A stretch of DNA of 64,000 nucleotides from an uncultured Clostridia bacterium (GCA_947632045.1 CANRNQ010000001.1:1-64000), one strand, 5' to 3'; counted from the first letter of the stretch, positions 53,085 to 62,014 are shown. Program-made: numbers and translations. Notes: generated by a model from the letters alone, not told the origin.

Positions 53085-54098
53085 TTGATTTATGTTGACA
53101 ACATAACAAAGGAGTTTAAAAAAACCATAAAGCAGCCGGGTCTGCTCGGCAGCTTTAAATCTCTGTTTAATCCAAAAACGGAAAAAATCAAAGCGGTGGA
53201 CGGTATCTCCTTTCATGTGCCGAAGGGGGAGATACTCGGATTTATAGGCCCAAACGGAGCCGGAAAATCGACCGTCATAAAGATGCTTACGGGAATACTT
53301 ACTCCAAGCTCTGGCACCTGCTCGATAGACGGCAGGATACCGCAGAAGGACAGAAAAAACTATGTTCGCGAGATAGGCGTTGTCTTTGGACAGCGCACTC
53401 AGCTCTGGTGGGATCTGCCGCTGACGGAAACATACGCCGTCTTGAAGGAGATATACGAGGTCGAGGACAGCGCGTATAAGCGAAAGATGGAGCTTTTAAA
53501 CGAGGTGCTCGATTTGCAGGACTTCATAAAAAGTCCGGTGCGCACGCTGTCGCTCGGACAGAGAATGAGGGCGGATATAGCGGCGTCGCTTTTGCACAGC
53601 CCAAAGGTGCTCTTTCTCGACGAGCCGACTATCGGGCTCGACGTTGTGGTAAAAGACAATATAAGGCGCGCGATAGCGCAGATAAACGCCGAGGAAAAGA
53701 CGACGGTTATACTCACCACGCACGACCTGAGCGACATTGAACTGCTCGCAGACAGAATAGTTATGATAGACAAGGGAAGGAATGTTTTCGACGGCACTGT
53801 GGGCGAGCTTAAGCAAAATTACGGGCAGATGAGAGAGCTGAATTTCGAGCTTCAAAGGGCTGAGGATAAGGCTCTGCTTGATTATGGAAAACACTTTGGA
53901 CTCGGAGAGGACGACCTTAAGGTGATAAGCGACGGCGTAAATGTCACCGTGCGCTTCAATAGCGAGCTTGTGCCCGTCGGCGATATGCTCTCATACACTC
54001 TTTCACAGGTGCACCTGAGCGACATAAGCGTCAAAGACGCTGATATAGAGGAGATAATACGCCGCCTGTATAAAAAAGAGGTGAGGATAGATGCGTAG
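53085..54098 (+). CDS. ABC exporter ATPase
   Basis: A 337-residue ATPase with TTG start 53085 behind AAAGGTGAGA. Walker A FIGPNGAGKSTVIKML, signature TLSLGQRMRADIAASLL, Walker B VLFLDEPTIGLDV and H-loop THDLSD are intact. SLGQR in place of SGGQ is typical of the subfamily found with two ABC-2/DUF990-like permeases. Overlap of 8 bp with the first permease shows an operon. This family includes viologen and drug exporters; the substrate is unknown. Confidence 0.92.
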   Translation: MIYVDNITKEFKKTIKQPGLLGSFKSLFNPKTEKIKAVDGISFHVPKGEILGFIGPNGAGKSTVIKMLTGILTPSSGTCSIDGRIPQKDRKNYVREIGVVFGQRTQLWWDLPLTETYAVLKEIYEVEDSAYKRKMELLNEVLDLQDFIKSPVRTLSLGQRMRADIAASLLHSPKVLFLDEPTIGLDVVVKDNIRRAIAQINAEEKTTVILTTHDLSDIELLADRIVMIDKGRNVFDGTVGELKQNYGQMRELNFELQRAEDKALLDYGKHFGLGEDDLKVISDGVNVTVRFNSELVPVGDMLSYTLSQVHLSDISVKDADIEEIIRRLYKKEVRIDA

Positions 54099-54909
54099 AT
54101 TTTTCAGAACCTATCTCCCCTTTTCGAGGGCGGGGGTACAGATGATGCTCGCATATCGCTCGGATTTCCTGTTTCACCTGATAGGCGAGATGCTTATGTG
54201 CATAGTTATGTACTTTGTCTGGTTCGCGGTTTTTGAAAGCTCTAACGGCTCGACCTTTATGGGCTTTTCTATGACGGATATGACCGTGTATCTCTTTATA
54301 TCGTTTGTGACGAGCTATCTTACATACAGCGACGGCGCTATCGCCCTCGGCGAGGAGATACGCGACGGCTCAATAGTTATGAGAATGATAAAGCCGGTGA
54401 GCTTTGACATGACATTCCTTTTTCAGGAGCTCGGCGGAAGATGCATCGAGGTTATTATAGCTCTCGTTCCGATGTGCGTGTGCGTAGAGGCTTATAAATT
54501 CTGCGTGACCGGCAGCGTTATGTTCAACCCCGTGTGTTTCCTGCTGTTCCTGCTCAGCACAGTTTTGGCCTATCTTGTTTCCTTTTACTTCAACGTCTGC
54601 TACGGCTTTACCGCGTTTTTCCTGAAAAATCTATGGGGCTCAAACGTCCTTAAGGACGCAATAATCAGCTTTTTGTCCGGCTCGAGGATACCGCTTGCGT
54701 TTATGCCGCCGCTGCTTCAAGGGCTGCTTACGTTTTTGCCCTTTGCCTCGCTCAGCTATATTCCCGTTATGATATATATGGGTATGTATGATGGCATGAC
54801 CATATTTAAGTCTATGCTTTTGCAGGCGTTCTGGCTTTTGGCGTTTTGGGCTTTAAGCAAGCTTATATGGCGGCTCGCCATGAAGCGCCTATGCGTACAA
54901 GGGGGGTGA
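54091..54909 (+). CDS. ABC-2 type permease, first subunit
   Basis: A 272-residue permease with six hydrophobic segments, overlapping the ATPase gene. The N-terminus LPFSRAGVQMMLAYRSDFL and the region GEEIRDGSIVMRMIKPVSF match ABC-2 family exporter permeases (DUF990-like); the C-terminal LLQAFWLLAFWALSKLIW is a final helix. It should pair with the second permease 4 bp downstream to form a heterodimeric channel energised by the ATPase. Confidence 0.87.
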   Translation: MRRFFRTYLPFSRAGVQMMLAYRSDFLFHLIGEMLMCIVMYFVWFAVFESSNGSTFMGFSMTDMTVYLFISFVTSYLTYSDGAIALGEEIRDGSIVMRMIKPVSFDMTFLFQELGGRCIEVIIALVPMCVCVEAYKFCVTGSVMFNPVCFLLFLLSTVLAYLVSFYFNVCYGFTAFFLKNLWGSNVLKDAIISFLSGSRIPLAFMPPLLQGLLTFLPFASLSYIPVMIYMGMYDGMTIFKSMLLQAFWLLAFWALSKLIWRLAMKRLCVQGG

Positions 54910-54913
54910 GCGC

Positions 54914-55717
54914 GTGCTTAAAGAAATAAAAAGACTGCTTAAAATGCACCGCATATTTATCGCTCAGGACCTTAAAAAGCTGATGGAGTACAAGGTGGAT
55001 TTCCTCACCGGAATGCTTGGCTTTATTGTTTATCAGACGATAAACCTCATCTTCCTCTGGGTAATTTTCAGCAACATACCGGCTCTAAAGGGCTGGACGT
55101 ATGAGCAGATAATATTCATTTACGGCTTCTCGCTTTTGCCTAAGGGGATAGACCACCTCTTTTTCGACCAGTTGTGGAACGTCGGCTATTCGTATATATC
55201 GCGCGGAGATTTCGACAAATATTTGACCAGACCGCTGAATCCGCTTTTTACCGTGATAGTCGAGAGGTTTCAGGTGGACGCGCTCGGAGAGCTTATAGTG
55301 GGCGTTGCTCTTATGGCCTCCACTGTGGGCAGCGTGTCGATACAGTGGAGCGTGCTGAACGTGATTTTGTTTTTGCTCATTGTGCCGTTTGCGACCCTGA
55401 TATACACCGGCATAAAGATAATAACGACCGCCGTTGCGTTTTGGACAAAGCGCAGCGGGCAGATAACCCACGTTTTTTATCTTGTGAATGATTTTGCAAA
55501 ATACCCGACTACCATATATAACGACGTTATAAGGAATGTGATAACCTACATTATCCCCTTTGCCTTTACCGCCTTTTACCCCGCGAGCTATTTCCTCACC
55601 GGGGAAAATCCTCTGTTTAATCTCGGCGGAACAGTTGTAGCGGCGGCCGTTCTTATGACCGTCGGTGTGCTGCTCTGGAACAAGGGTATGTCCGTTTACG
55701 AAAGCGCCGGAAGCTAA
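54914..55717 (+). CDS. ABC-2 type permease, second subunit
   Basis: A 267-residue permease with GTG start 54914, behind GGGGGGTGAG. Six hydrophobic segments are visible; DFLTGMLGFIVYQTINLIFL opens the membrane part and ISRGDFDKYLTRPLNPLF is the conserved cytoplasmic loop that also occurs in the first subunit as IRDGSIVMRMIKPVSF. A stable terminator follows (55721-55741), so it is the last gene of the exporter operon. Confidence 0.87.
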   Translation: MLKEIKRLLKMHRIFIAQDLKKLMEYKVDFLTGMLGFIVYQTINLIFLWVIFSNIPALKGWTYEQIIFIYGFSLLPKGIDHLFFDQLWNVGYSYISRGDFDKYLTRPLNPLFTVIVERFQVDALGELIVGVALMASTVGSVSIQWSVLNVILFLLIVPFATLIYTGIKIITTAVAFWTKRSGQITHVFYLVNDFAKYPTTIYNDVIRNVITYIIPFAFTAFYPASYFLTGENPLFNLGGTVVAAAVLMTVGVLLWNKGMSVYESAGS

Positions 55718-55720
55718 AAC

Positions 55721-55747
55721 AGGGGGAGCGTCGCTCCCCCTAAAATT
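55721..55747 (+). terminator. Intrinsic terminator of the ABC exporter operon
   Basis: AGGGGGAGC (55721-55729) and GCTCCCCCT (55733-55741) form a 9-bp stem with loop GTC, followed by AAAATTTT. Confidence 0.8.
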
Positions 55748-55784
55748 TTCCTCTCGCGATACAAAAAATTGCACCCGCTCACAG

Positions 55785-55820
55785 CAGCTTTGCCGACTCG
55801 CGCCGGTAAAGCTGCTTTTT
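55785..55820 (+). terminator. Hairpin homologous to the terminator at 42302, inverted
   Basis: CAGCTTTGCCG (55785-55795) pairs with CGGTAAAGCTG (55804-55814) over an 8-base loop, followed by CTTTTT. Its reverse complement matches 42302-42331 at 28 of 30 bases. It lies between the exporter operon (plus) and rubrerythrin (minus). Confidence 0.75.
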
Positions 55821-56352
55821 AATAGTTGCTTGCCTTAAGCTGAAAATAAGACTGCGGGTGCGAGCAAACGGGGCAGAGCTTTGGAGCCGACTGCCCGACC
55901 ACAATGTGACCGCAGTTGCTGCATTCCCAAACCGAGATGCTGCCCTTTTGGAACACCTCGCCGTCCTTAACATTCTTTAACAGCGCCCTAAATCGCTCCT
56001 CGTGTCCCTTCTCGATTTCTCCTACGCTTTCAAATAAATAGGCTATCCTCGTGAAGCCCTCCTCCCTCGCCTGCTCGGCGAAGGTCTTATACATATCCGT
56101 CCACTCGTAGTTTTCACCCTGAGCGGCGGCTTCGAGGTTTTCGGGAGTAGTGCCTATTCCGTCGAGCAGCTTGAACCATATCTTGGCGTGAGCCCTTTCG
56201 TTTTCGGCTGTTTTCTCAAACAAGTTGCCTATTTGAATGTAGCCCTCGCTTTTTGCGACCGAGGCGAAGTAGGTGTATTTGTTTCTCGCCTGAGATTCGC
56301 CGGAAAAGGCAGTCATAAGATTTGCCTCTGTCTTTGAGCCCTTAAGCTCCAT
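55819..56352 (-). CDS. rbr: Rubrerythrin
   Basis: A 177-residue protein. ATG at 56352 follows GGAGTGATATTT on the minus strand; an upstream GTG is rejected. The diiron four-helix domain carries [34 protein letters not shown] (Glu and His ligands), and the C-terminus is a rubredoxin-like Fe(SCys)4 site ([11 protein letters not shown] and [10 protein letters not shown]). It reduces hydrogen peroxide in anaerobes. Its position as a single gene is normal. It supports an anaerobic host. Confidence 0.95.
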   Translation of the reverse strand: MELKGSKTEANLMTAFSGESQARNKYTYFASVAKSEGYIQIGNLFEKTAENERAHAKIWFKLLDGIGTTPENLEAAAQGENYEWTDMYKTFAEQAREEGFTRIAYLFESVGEIEKGHEERFRALLKNVKDGEVFQKGSISVWECSNCGHIVVGQSAPKLCPVCSHPQSYFQLKASNY

Positions 56353-56456
56353 AAATATCACTCCATAAAATAATCTTTATCATCAAGACGAGCCAAGCTT
56401 ACAAGGCGGGATAATATATTGCATATCATAATCATATATCACAGCATATATCACAT

Positions 56457-57047
56457 CTATCGCAGCGAGTTTACAGCACTCTCAAATTCCTCTGCGCTCA
56501 TGGTGTAGTTTATGATATCGAGCAGGGCGTTTGTAGTGATATATTTTGGGAGCTTTAGCTTTTCAAGCAAAAGACGGCGCTTTTCGGCGCTGTTATCCCC
56601 GCCGGTTAGCCCGTAGTTATAAAGGTCGGTTTTCGTTATCGCTCGGGCGTTTTCCCTGGACTCCCCTTCTATAAACGTCGCTCCACAGCTTTTGAGGGCT
56701 TCGAGTATATATTCGTCGCGAACACCCTCAACCCCGAGAAGGTTTTCCTTAGAAGCTCGAGCCTTGCGCTTTTCCTTGCCGAGAAGCTCGGGAATATAGG
56801 CGTTTAATATTCTTCCGTTTTCGGCTATGCCCTTTATATGATTGCGGATAACAAAGCCCGCCGAGTCGCTGTCTGTGAGGATTATTATTCCACGACTAAG
56901 CGCAAGACGGCGCAAAAGCTCGGTCTTTTCCTTGTCCTTGAAAATTCGAAAGCCGTTTGTCTTGATGATAGGCGCGTCAATAATTCCGCTCAATTTTATT
57001 TTGTCATATTTTCCTTCTACTATAACCGCTTCTTTTATTTTTATCAA
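56457..57047 (-). CDS. rnmV: Ribonuclease M5
   Basis: A 196-residue protein with TTG start overlapping the holA stop (TTGA) and preceded by CGGAGGAGAAAAA. TOPRIM motifs are intact: AVIVEGKYD and IILTDSDSAG. The C-terminal region (AEKRRLLLEKLKLPKYITTNALLDIIN) fits RNase M5, which matures 5S rRNA in Firmicutes. rnmV is often next to ksgA or tatD; here it follows holA, less usual. It is the third gene of a comEC-holA-rnmV operon. Confidence 0.88.
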   Translation of the reverse strand: MIKIKEAVIVEGKYDKIKLSGIIDAPIIKTNGFRIFKDKEKTELLRRLALSRGIIILTDSDSAGFVIRNHIKGIAENGRILNAYIPELLGKEKRKARASKENLLGVEGVRDEYILEALKSCGATFIEGESRENARAITKTDLYNYGLTGGDNSAEKRRLLLEKLKLPKYITTNALLDIINYTMSAEEFESAVNSLR

Positions 57048-58093
57048 TTTTTCTCCTCCGTGCGTATAAGAGTCAGTCGGGCGACAAGCTGTTCAAGCAG
57101 TATCTCAGGGTCGGCACTTGAGCTGTTCATAAGCGCGTTCGTTTTTGCTATCGCGTTCAGGCTCGCCCTAAGTCCGGAGGAGGAAAGTCTTTTTCCGCTC
57201 CTATAAGCCCTTTGCAAAGCAAAGGCGCGCCGCCCGTAGCCGAGCTTTTTCGCGGCGGAATCAAGGCTTTCTCCGCCTTCAAGGGCGGCTCTCGCCCTGT
57301 AAATATCAGCATAAAAACCGCCGAGCACTGAGATTATCGACTGCGGCGTTTGCTTTTGCGATATTAATATGTTTATCTGCTCGATGGCTTTATCAGGACT
57401 GCCGCTCAGTATGTGCGAGGCGACGTCAAAAATTTTCGCCTCGGGATTTTTTGTGACGAGCAGCTCGACGTCGCCTCGGGTTATTTCCCCGTTTTGCTTG
57501 TAGGCGCACAGCTTTTCAAGCTCGTTTTTCAGCAACGCGAGATCGCGCCCGCAGTAGGAAACTATGCGCGCAGCGTCGTATTCGTTGAGCTTTACGTTAC
57601 GCAGACTTGCCCAGTATACAAGCTGCTTTTCGAGGGCGGTATCTGTCAGACGTTCAAAATTTACGACAACGCCCACCTTTTCAACCGCGGTTAAGAGCCT
57701 CTTGCCGCCGCCCTGTGCAAACGAAGGCGAGGTCGCGGGATAGGCTATTAAAAGCGTTGTGTGCTGAGGAATTTCACCGAGGGAGGAGCTCAAGCCGTCA
57801 AGCTCGCCGTCAGACACGCCTCCAAAGTCGTAGTCCGTCACCTCGACAAATTTTTTATCGGCGAGAAATGCCGGAGCCGAAAACACAGCGTCGTATATCT
57901 CTTGCACGCTGTTGTCCTGACTTAATGAAAGCAGGCTGAAATCGTCCGGCTCTTTGCCCGCGAATTTTGCGCGGAGCTTGTTTATATAGTAGCGCAGCTG
58001 CGCCTTTTCATCGCCGTAAAAAAGAAATACTCTGCAATCCGGCTGAGCGGATTTTATCTTTGCTCTAAGCTCGTTTTCGGTTATTTTAGGCAT
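57044..58093 (-). CDS. holA: DNA polymerase III subunit delta
   Basis: A 349-residue clamp-loader subunit. ATG 58093 follows GGGAGATTAAG. DCRVFLFYGDEKAQLRYY near the N-terminus is the typical opening, then a pocket-like VEVTDYDFGG and LLIAYPATS segment, and LGGFYADIYRARAALEGG and LGYGRRAFALQRAYR in the C-terminal collar domain. Delta opens the beta clamp. It lies 1 bp after comEC, the standard Firmicute comEC-holA pair. Confidence 0.92.
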   Translation of the reverse strand: MPKITENELRAKIKSAQPDCRVFLFYGDEKAQLRYYINKLRAKFAGKEPDDFSLLSLSQDNSVQEIYDAVFSAPAFLADKKFVEVTDYDFGGVSDGELDGLSSSLGEIPQHTTLLIAYPATSPSFAQGGGKRLLTAVEKVGVVVNFERLTDTALEKQLVYWASLRNVKLNEYDAARIVSYCGRDLALLKNELEKLCAYKQNGEITRGDVELLVTKNPEAKIFDVASHILSGSPDKAIEQINILISQKQTPQSIISVLGGFYADIYRARAALEGGESLDSAAKKLGYGRRAFALQRAYRSGKRLSSSGLRASLNAIAKTNALMNSSSADPEILLEQLVARLTLIRTEEKN

Positions 58094-58094
58094 C

Positions 58095-60257
58095 TTAATC
58101 TCCCTTTTGGGTATATAATATTTTATCGCTAAGGCTCACTCTTACGGCCGAGCTTTGCAGCAGCGAGATCGTGTTTTCATTGTAAATGCCGCGCGCGGCG
58201 TTTTCCTCGTCGTCTTGCTCGTTCGCGGCTATTATAACCGTGCCCGCGTCGATGGTATCGTCCGGCAGCGGCGCGGTGGTCACAAGCATCGACGGCCGAC
58301 TGTATTTTTCGGGGATATATGCCGCGTATTCGGGGTTTGGCAGGAGCAATATATACTCGTCCCTGAGCTCTATAACCGTTATCGTCGTTTTCTCTATCGG
58401 TATAAGCCTTATTTTAACGCTGTCCCACAGCTCGATGTTCTGCTGTGAATCGTAAAGCGTTATGTCGGATTCCTCGTAATTCTTGATTATGGATCTGTTG
58501 TAGTCGGTGTTTTGAATAAATATATTATCGGCGGGTCGGTTTTCATATATCGTGTTAAAGAGCGCTCCACATTCTCTTGCGCCGCCCTTTATGGCAAGAA
58601 TACAGCGCGGGTCGGTTTCCTCAAGCTCCTCTAAAAGCCTGTATTTGCCGCCGCTCCCGCCGCAGGATATGGCGGCTAATTCCCCGTTTTTCGTGAGCAT
58701 TGCGCTTATCCCCTTGCCTGTCGGCAGCAGGATAAGACCGGCGTTGCCGGCGTTCAGCGCGGTAAAAATCGAAAGCACGAGCGAGAATATGACGACCGCG
58801 CAGAACGAAGCCTTTAATACGCCTGCCGCCGATTTTTTGACTGCCCCGAAAATCGCGACCGCCGAAACGAGAATTATCGTTAGCTCCAATGTGTGCGGCA
58901 TTGAAATGTCGAGCTTCGCGCCGGGCAGCGAGGCTATGCCCATGACGGTTGAGGAAATAATATCCGCAAAAGCGCCGGAGATAAGGGCGAGCGGATATGT
59001 GATAAACGCGAGAAAGGGTGCGAACGACGACAGCAGTAGCAGGAGCGACGATGAGAGCAGTATGGGCGTTATGTAGAAAAGAATTATATTCGTTATTATG
59101 AAATATGCTCCTATGTATTTAAACGAGATTATCAGTATCGGGGCTGTGGCGAGCACCGCCGCCATAGTTACGCATAAAGGCTCCACGATTAAAATATCCG
59201 TCAGTCTGCCGAGAGCTCCGCTCAAATACGGCCTTGTTTTATTTGCCATGCAGGGCGCGAGCGTTATTATTCCGAGCGTCGCGAACACCGAAAGGAGAAA
59301 GCCCATGTCATAGACCGACGCAGGATTTATCGCCGTGATTAGCAATACGGCTCCGCCAAGGCTGTTGAGGGAATCGCCGTTTCTCGCAAAGAGCCTGCCA
59401 AGCAGGAAAATTATACACATTATTCCGGCCCTGACAACGGAGAGCGACAGGCCGGTTATGAGCATAAAGCACAGCACTGCGGCGATAGAGGCCGCCGAGG
59501 ATAAGCGTCTGCGCCGAGTGAGAAAATAAAGGGCTCCGTATACAAAGGCGACTATGACCGACATATGAGCGCCAGACACTACCGCTATATGCGCAACGCC
59601 GCTCAGCCTAAATCCATCGTAAACCGCGTCGTCGAGAGAATCTTTATTGCCGAGCAGCAGAGCGTCTATGACGTTCGCCTGCCTTTGAGGGAGAAGCTTA
59701 TACAGCTTTTCCGAGCATTTTCCCCTTATCTGCGCGGCGGCTGAAAGCAGGGGGTTTCCGCCGGCTTCGTTTGTCGGCGAGGCTACTTCGCTCACAAGCT
59801 GAACCGCCGCTCCGTAGGAGAGATAGTAACGCTTGTACTGTCCCGATATTTCCTTTATTTCTCCGCTCACCCTATAAATTTGATACGGCTCAATGTCGTT
59901 TGCAATAAGCTCAGCGGCGACTGACTCGTCTTCGGATATTTTAAGAGTGCCGACTGCCCGACTGCGGCTTGTTTTGTCCTCAGCTATAAATTCCGCGTTG
60001 GTTACTTGAACGCCGTTCAGCCTTGCGGCCGTGTCGGCAAGCTTTAACGAATTAAGCCCTCCGGCGAAAAGTCCGAGGGTGAGAAATATCAAAGCGGTAA
60101 GCGCCGCCGCTTTGCGAAGGCGTTTTATGAACAGGCACAAAGTGAAGGAGGCTGCGCTGAGCAGACAAAGAATAAGAGCGATTTTATATCCGAACAGCGA
60201 AACCATAAATACGCCGGCGCCGAATGAAAAGCCGGCGGCAGTAAGCGGTCGTTTCAC
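58095..60257 (-). CDS. comEC: ComEC/Rec2 DNA uptake channel protein, degenerate C-terminal domain
   Basis: A 720-residue membrane protein with GTG start. An N-terminal OB-fold domain follows two helices; the competence domain has HIAVVSGAHMSVIVAFVYG and about ten hydrophobic helices to residue 500. The C-terminal part (residues 520-720) is where ComEC proteins carry a metallo-beta-lactamase domain with an HxDxD-type motif, but I see no such motif (CGGSGGKYRLLEEL and IKGGARECGALF occur instead). It probably forms a DNA channel without the nuclease-type site. First gene of comEC-holA-rnmV. Confidence 0.88.
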   Translation of the reverse strand: MKRPLTAAGFSFGAGVFMVSLFGYKIALILCLLSAASFTLCLFIKRLRKAAALTALIFLTLGLFAGGLNSLKLADTAARLNGVQVTNAEFIAEDKTSRSRAVGTLKISEDESVAAELIANDIEPYQIYRVSGEIKEISGQYKRYYLSYGAAVQLVSEVASPTNEAGGNPLLSAAAQIRGKCSEKLYKLLPQRQANVIDALLLGNKDSLDDAVYDGFRLSGVAHIAVVSGAHMSVIVAFVYGALYFLTRRRRLSSAASIAAVLCFMLITGLSLSVVRAGIMCIIFLLGRLFARNGDSLNSLGGAVLLITAINPASVYDMGFLLSVFATLGIITLAPCMANKTRPYLSGALGRLTDILIVEPLCVTMAAVLATAPILIISFKYIGAYFIITNIILFYITPILLSSSLLLLLSSFAPFLAFITYPLALISGAFADIISSTVMGIASLPGAKLDISMPHTLELTIILVSAVAIFGAVKKSAAGVLKASFCAVVIFSLVLSIFTALNAGNAGLILLPTGKGISAMLTKNGELAAISCGGSGGKYRLLEELEETDPRCILAIKGGARECGALFNTIYENRPADNIFIQNTDYNRSIIKNYEESDITLYDSQQNIELWDSVKIRLIPIEKTTITVIELRDEYILLLPNPEYAAYIPEKYSRPSMLVTTAPLPDDTIDAGTVIIAANEQDDEENAARGIYNENTISLLQSSAVRVSLSDKILYTQKGD

Positions 60258-60344
60258 AAAATCACTCTTTTCCGTGGCAGCTTAAAATAGGCGCGGCGAG
60301 GAAAGCCCTTTGCCTATTTTGCGCAGAATTTTTTTCAGACGAGT

Positions 60345-60683
60345 TCAGATGATTTTCTCACCCATAGTTTTGCCGCCGAGCAGATGAAAGTGCAGGTGCA
60401 TCACCGTCTGACCCGCGTCCGCTCCGCAGTTGTTTATTATGCGGTATCCGTTTTCAAGCCCTAACTCCTTTGCAACCTTTGGGATAACCGTAAAGATATG
60501 CGCGACCTCTCCGGCGTTTTCCTCTGTTATCTCGTTTACGCAGCATAGGTGCTTTTTGGGTATGAAAAGCACATGAATCGGCGCTTGAGGGTTGAGGTCG
60601 TAAAAGGCAAGGCAGCGGTCGTCCTCGTAGACCTTTTTTGACGGGATCTCACCGTTTGCGATTTTGCAGAAAATACAATCCAT
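60345..60683 (-). CDS. HIT family nucleotide-binding hydrolase (HinT-like)
   Basis: A 112-residue protein; ATG 60683 fits AAGGAGATGTCTTTT on the minus strand, with ATG 60692 too close. The N-terminal CIFCKIANGEIPSKKVYEDD and the HxHxH motif HLHFHLLGG, preceded by AGQTVMHLH, define the HIT family, which hydrolyses adenosine phosphoramidates or dinucleotides. The single gene lies between comEC and degV on the minus strand. Confidence 0.94.
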   Translation of the reverse strand: MDCIFCKIANGEIPSKKVYEDDRCLAFYDLNPQAPIHVLFIPKKHLCCVNEITEENAGEVAHIFTVIPKVAKELGLENGYRIINNCGADAGQTVMHLHFHLLGGKTMGEKII

Positions 60684-60834
60684 AAAAGACATCTCCTTAG
60701 ATGAAAAATATACAAATAGTAGAAATATACTATTGATTGTTTATATATACGGGCTGTAAAATAATACGAAATGTAATACTTGTTTCGACTGCGGCGCTCC
60801 GTTTGTTTTAAGCTTTAGAGAATGTGTAAAAGGC

Positions 60835-60985
60835 GCGGCGGGTTCGGGCGGCGACCCGCGCGGCGCAGCCGCGCTGAAAACGCGGCGGGGCAGGGGCTCT
60901 GCTCGGGCGGGGTAATTTAGCAGCCGCGTTTTTGCCCCGTTCCCGCGTAGGCGGGAACGGGGCGGTCGCCGCCCGAACCCGCCGC
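60835..60985. repeat. Cruciform repeat element, copy E
   Basis: Perfect 22-bp outer inverted repeat, from GCGGCGGGTTCGGGCGGCGA at 60835 to its complement ending at 60985. Hairpin 1 GCGCGGC/GCCGCGC (loop GCA), inner arms AAAACGCGGCGG and GCCGCGTTTTT, hairpin 2 GCCCCGTTCCCGC/GCGGGAACGGGGC (13 bp). It sits in the 355-bp gap between HIT and degV, both on the minus strand, while its arm order is the same as in copies next to plus-strand genes. The rest of the gap has no gene. Confidence 0.9.
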
Positions 60986-61047
60986 TTATACCTCAGCCGC
61001 AAAACATATAAATAAAATCAAGCGAGCGCCGCCCTAAAAGGCGGAAA

Positions 61048-61905
61048 TTATTCCTCAGTCATAAACAGTATCCCGAGTGTGTTCGGCCCGCAGTGAGAGC
61101 TTATCGTGCAGCTCGCGCGGGTGACGTAAATCTCTTTAAAATAATTTTTGCTCTTGATAAGCTCATAGACGGAGCTTTCAATTTCCTTGCTTATTCCGGA
61201 GTGCGTAATAAATATCCTGTCGCGCTTTATGTTGTTGTACTGAGCAAGCCTCTCCTCAACGTATTCCTTAAGTACCCGTTCGAGCTTGCCCCTGTACTTT
61301 TTGCCGACGGTCATAGAACCGTCGCGGTTGTTGACCTCTATACAGGGCTTTAGGTTAAGCAGATTTGCCCCGAGCATGGCGAGAGTGGAGCACCTGCCTC
61401 CGGCGCGGAGAAAATTTAGGCGGTCGATAATGAAGCTGCCGTGAGTTCTCGACCTCATAGCCGAAACCTTCTTTGCAATCTCAGCTCCCGACATACCGCT
61501 CTGCGCGGCTATCGCCGCCTCGATAACGAGATGACCCGAGGCGGTGGAAAGGTTAAAGCTGTCGATCGGATAAACGCCAGAAAGCTCTTGAGCTGCGAGA
61601 ACGCAGTTCTTGGCGGAGGCCGAGATTGCGCCGCCGAGATTAATGTGTACTACCTCGGCTCCGCTGTCGACAAGAGGCTTAAAAAAGCTCAAATACTCGC
61701 CGATGCTTATGGCGGAGGTCTTCGGCAGCTTGCCCGTGTCGTAAAAGCTTTGATAAATCTCGTCGGGCGTTATGTCCGCCATGTCGTCGCGGGAAACGCC
61801 GTCCAATATTATGTGCAGCGGGATGGTCCGTATGTCGTACCGCTTTATCAGCTCCTCGCTGAGGTCGCAGGTGCTGTCGGCGGTGACGATTACTTTTTTT
61901 GACAT
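61048..61905 (-). CDS. degV: DegV family fatty-acid-binding protein
   Basis: A 285-residue protein. ATG 61905 follows AAAGGAGATTTGGCT. The N-terminus VIVTADSTCDLSEELIKRY, RTIPLHIILDG, then KTSAISIGEYLSFF (equivalent to the TSxPS-type loop) and FLRAGGRCSTLAMLGANLL (RxGR-like) mark the DegV/FakB family, which binds acyl chains for FakA phosphorylation. Only the fold can be called. It is divergent from the GH31 gene. Confidence 0.9.
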   Translation of the reverse strand: MSKKVIVTADSTCDLSEELIKRYDIRTIPLHIILDGVSRDDMADITPDEIYQSFYDTGKLPKTSAISIGEYLSFFKPLVDSGAEVVHINLGGAISASAKNCVLAAQELSGVYPIDSFNLSTASGHLVIEAAIAAQSGMSGAEIAKKVSAMRSRTHGSFIIDRLNFLRAGGRCSTLAMLGANLLNLKPCIEVNNRDGSMTVGKKYRGKLERVLKEYVEERLAQYNNIKRDRIFITHSGISKEIESSVYELIKSKNYFKEIYVTRASCTISSHCGPNTLGILFMTEE

Positions 61906-61935
61906 AGCCAAATCTCCTTTGTCGCATAATTTCTA

Positions 61936-61963
61936 TTGTTTTTTTCAACGCCGTATGTATAAT
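61936..61963 (+). promoter_or_regulatory. Sigma-A type promoter for the GH31 gene
   Basis: TTGTTT (61936-61941), 16 bases, TATAAT (61958-61963), 51 bp upstream of the ATG. The same AT-rich tract may drive degV in the opposite direction. Confidence 0.6.
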
Positions 61964-62014
61964 TATATTATATAACGGTTTGGACAATTTAGCAATAAAA
62001 GGAGAGATGTATTT

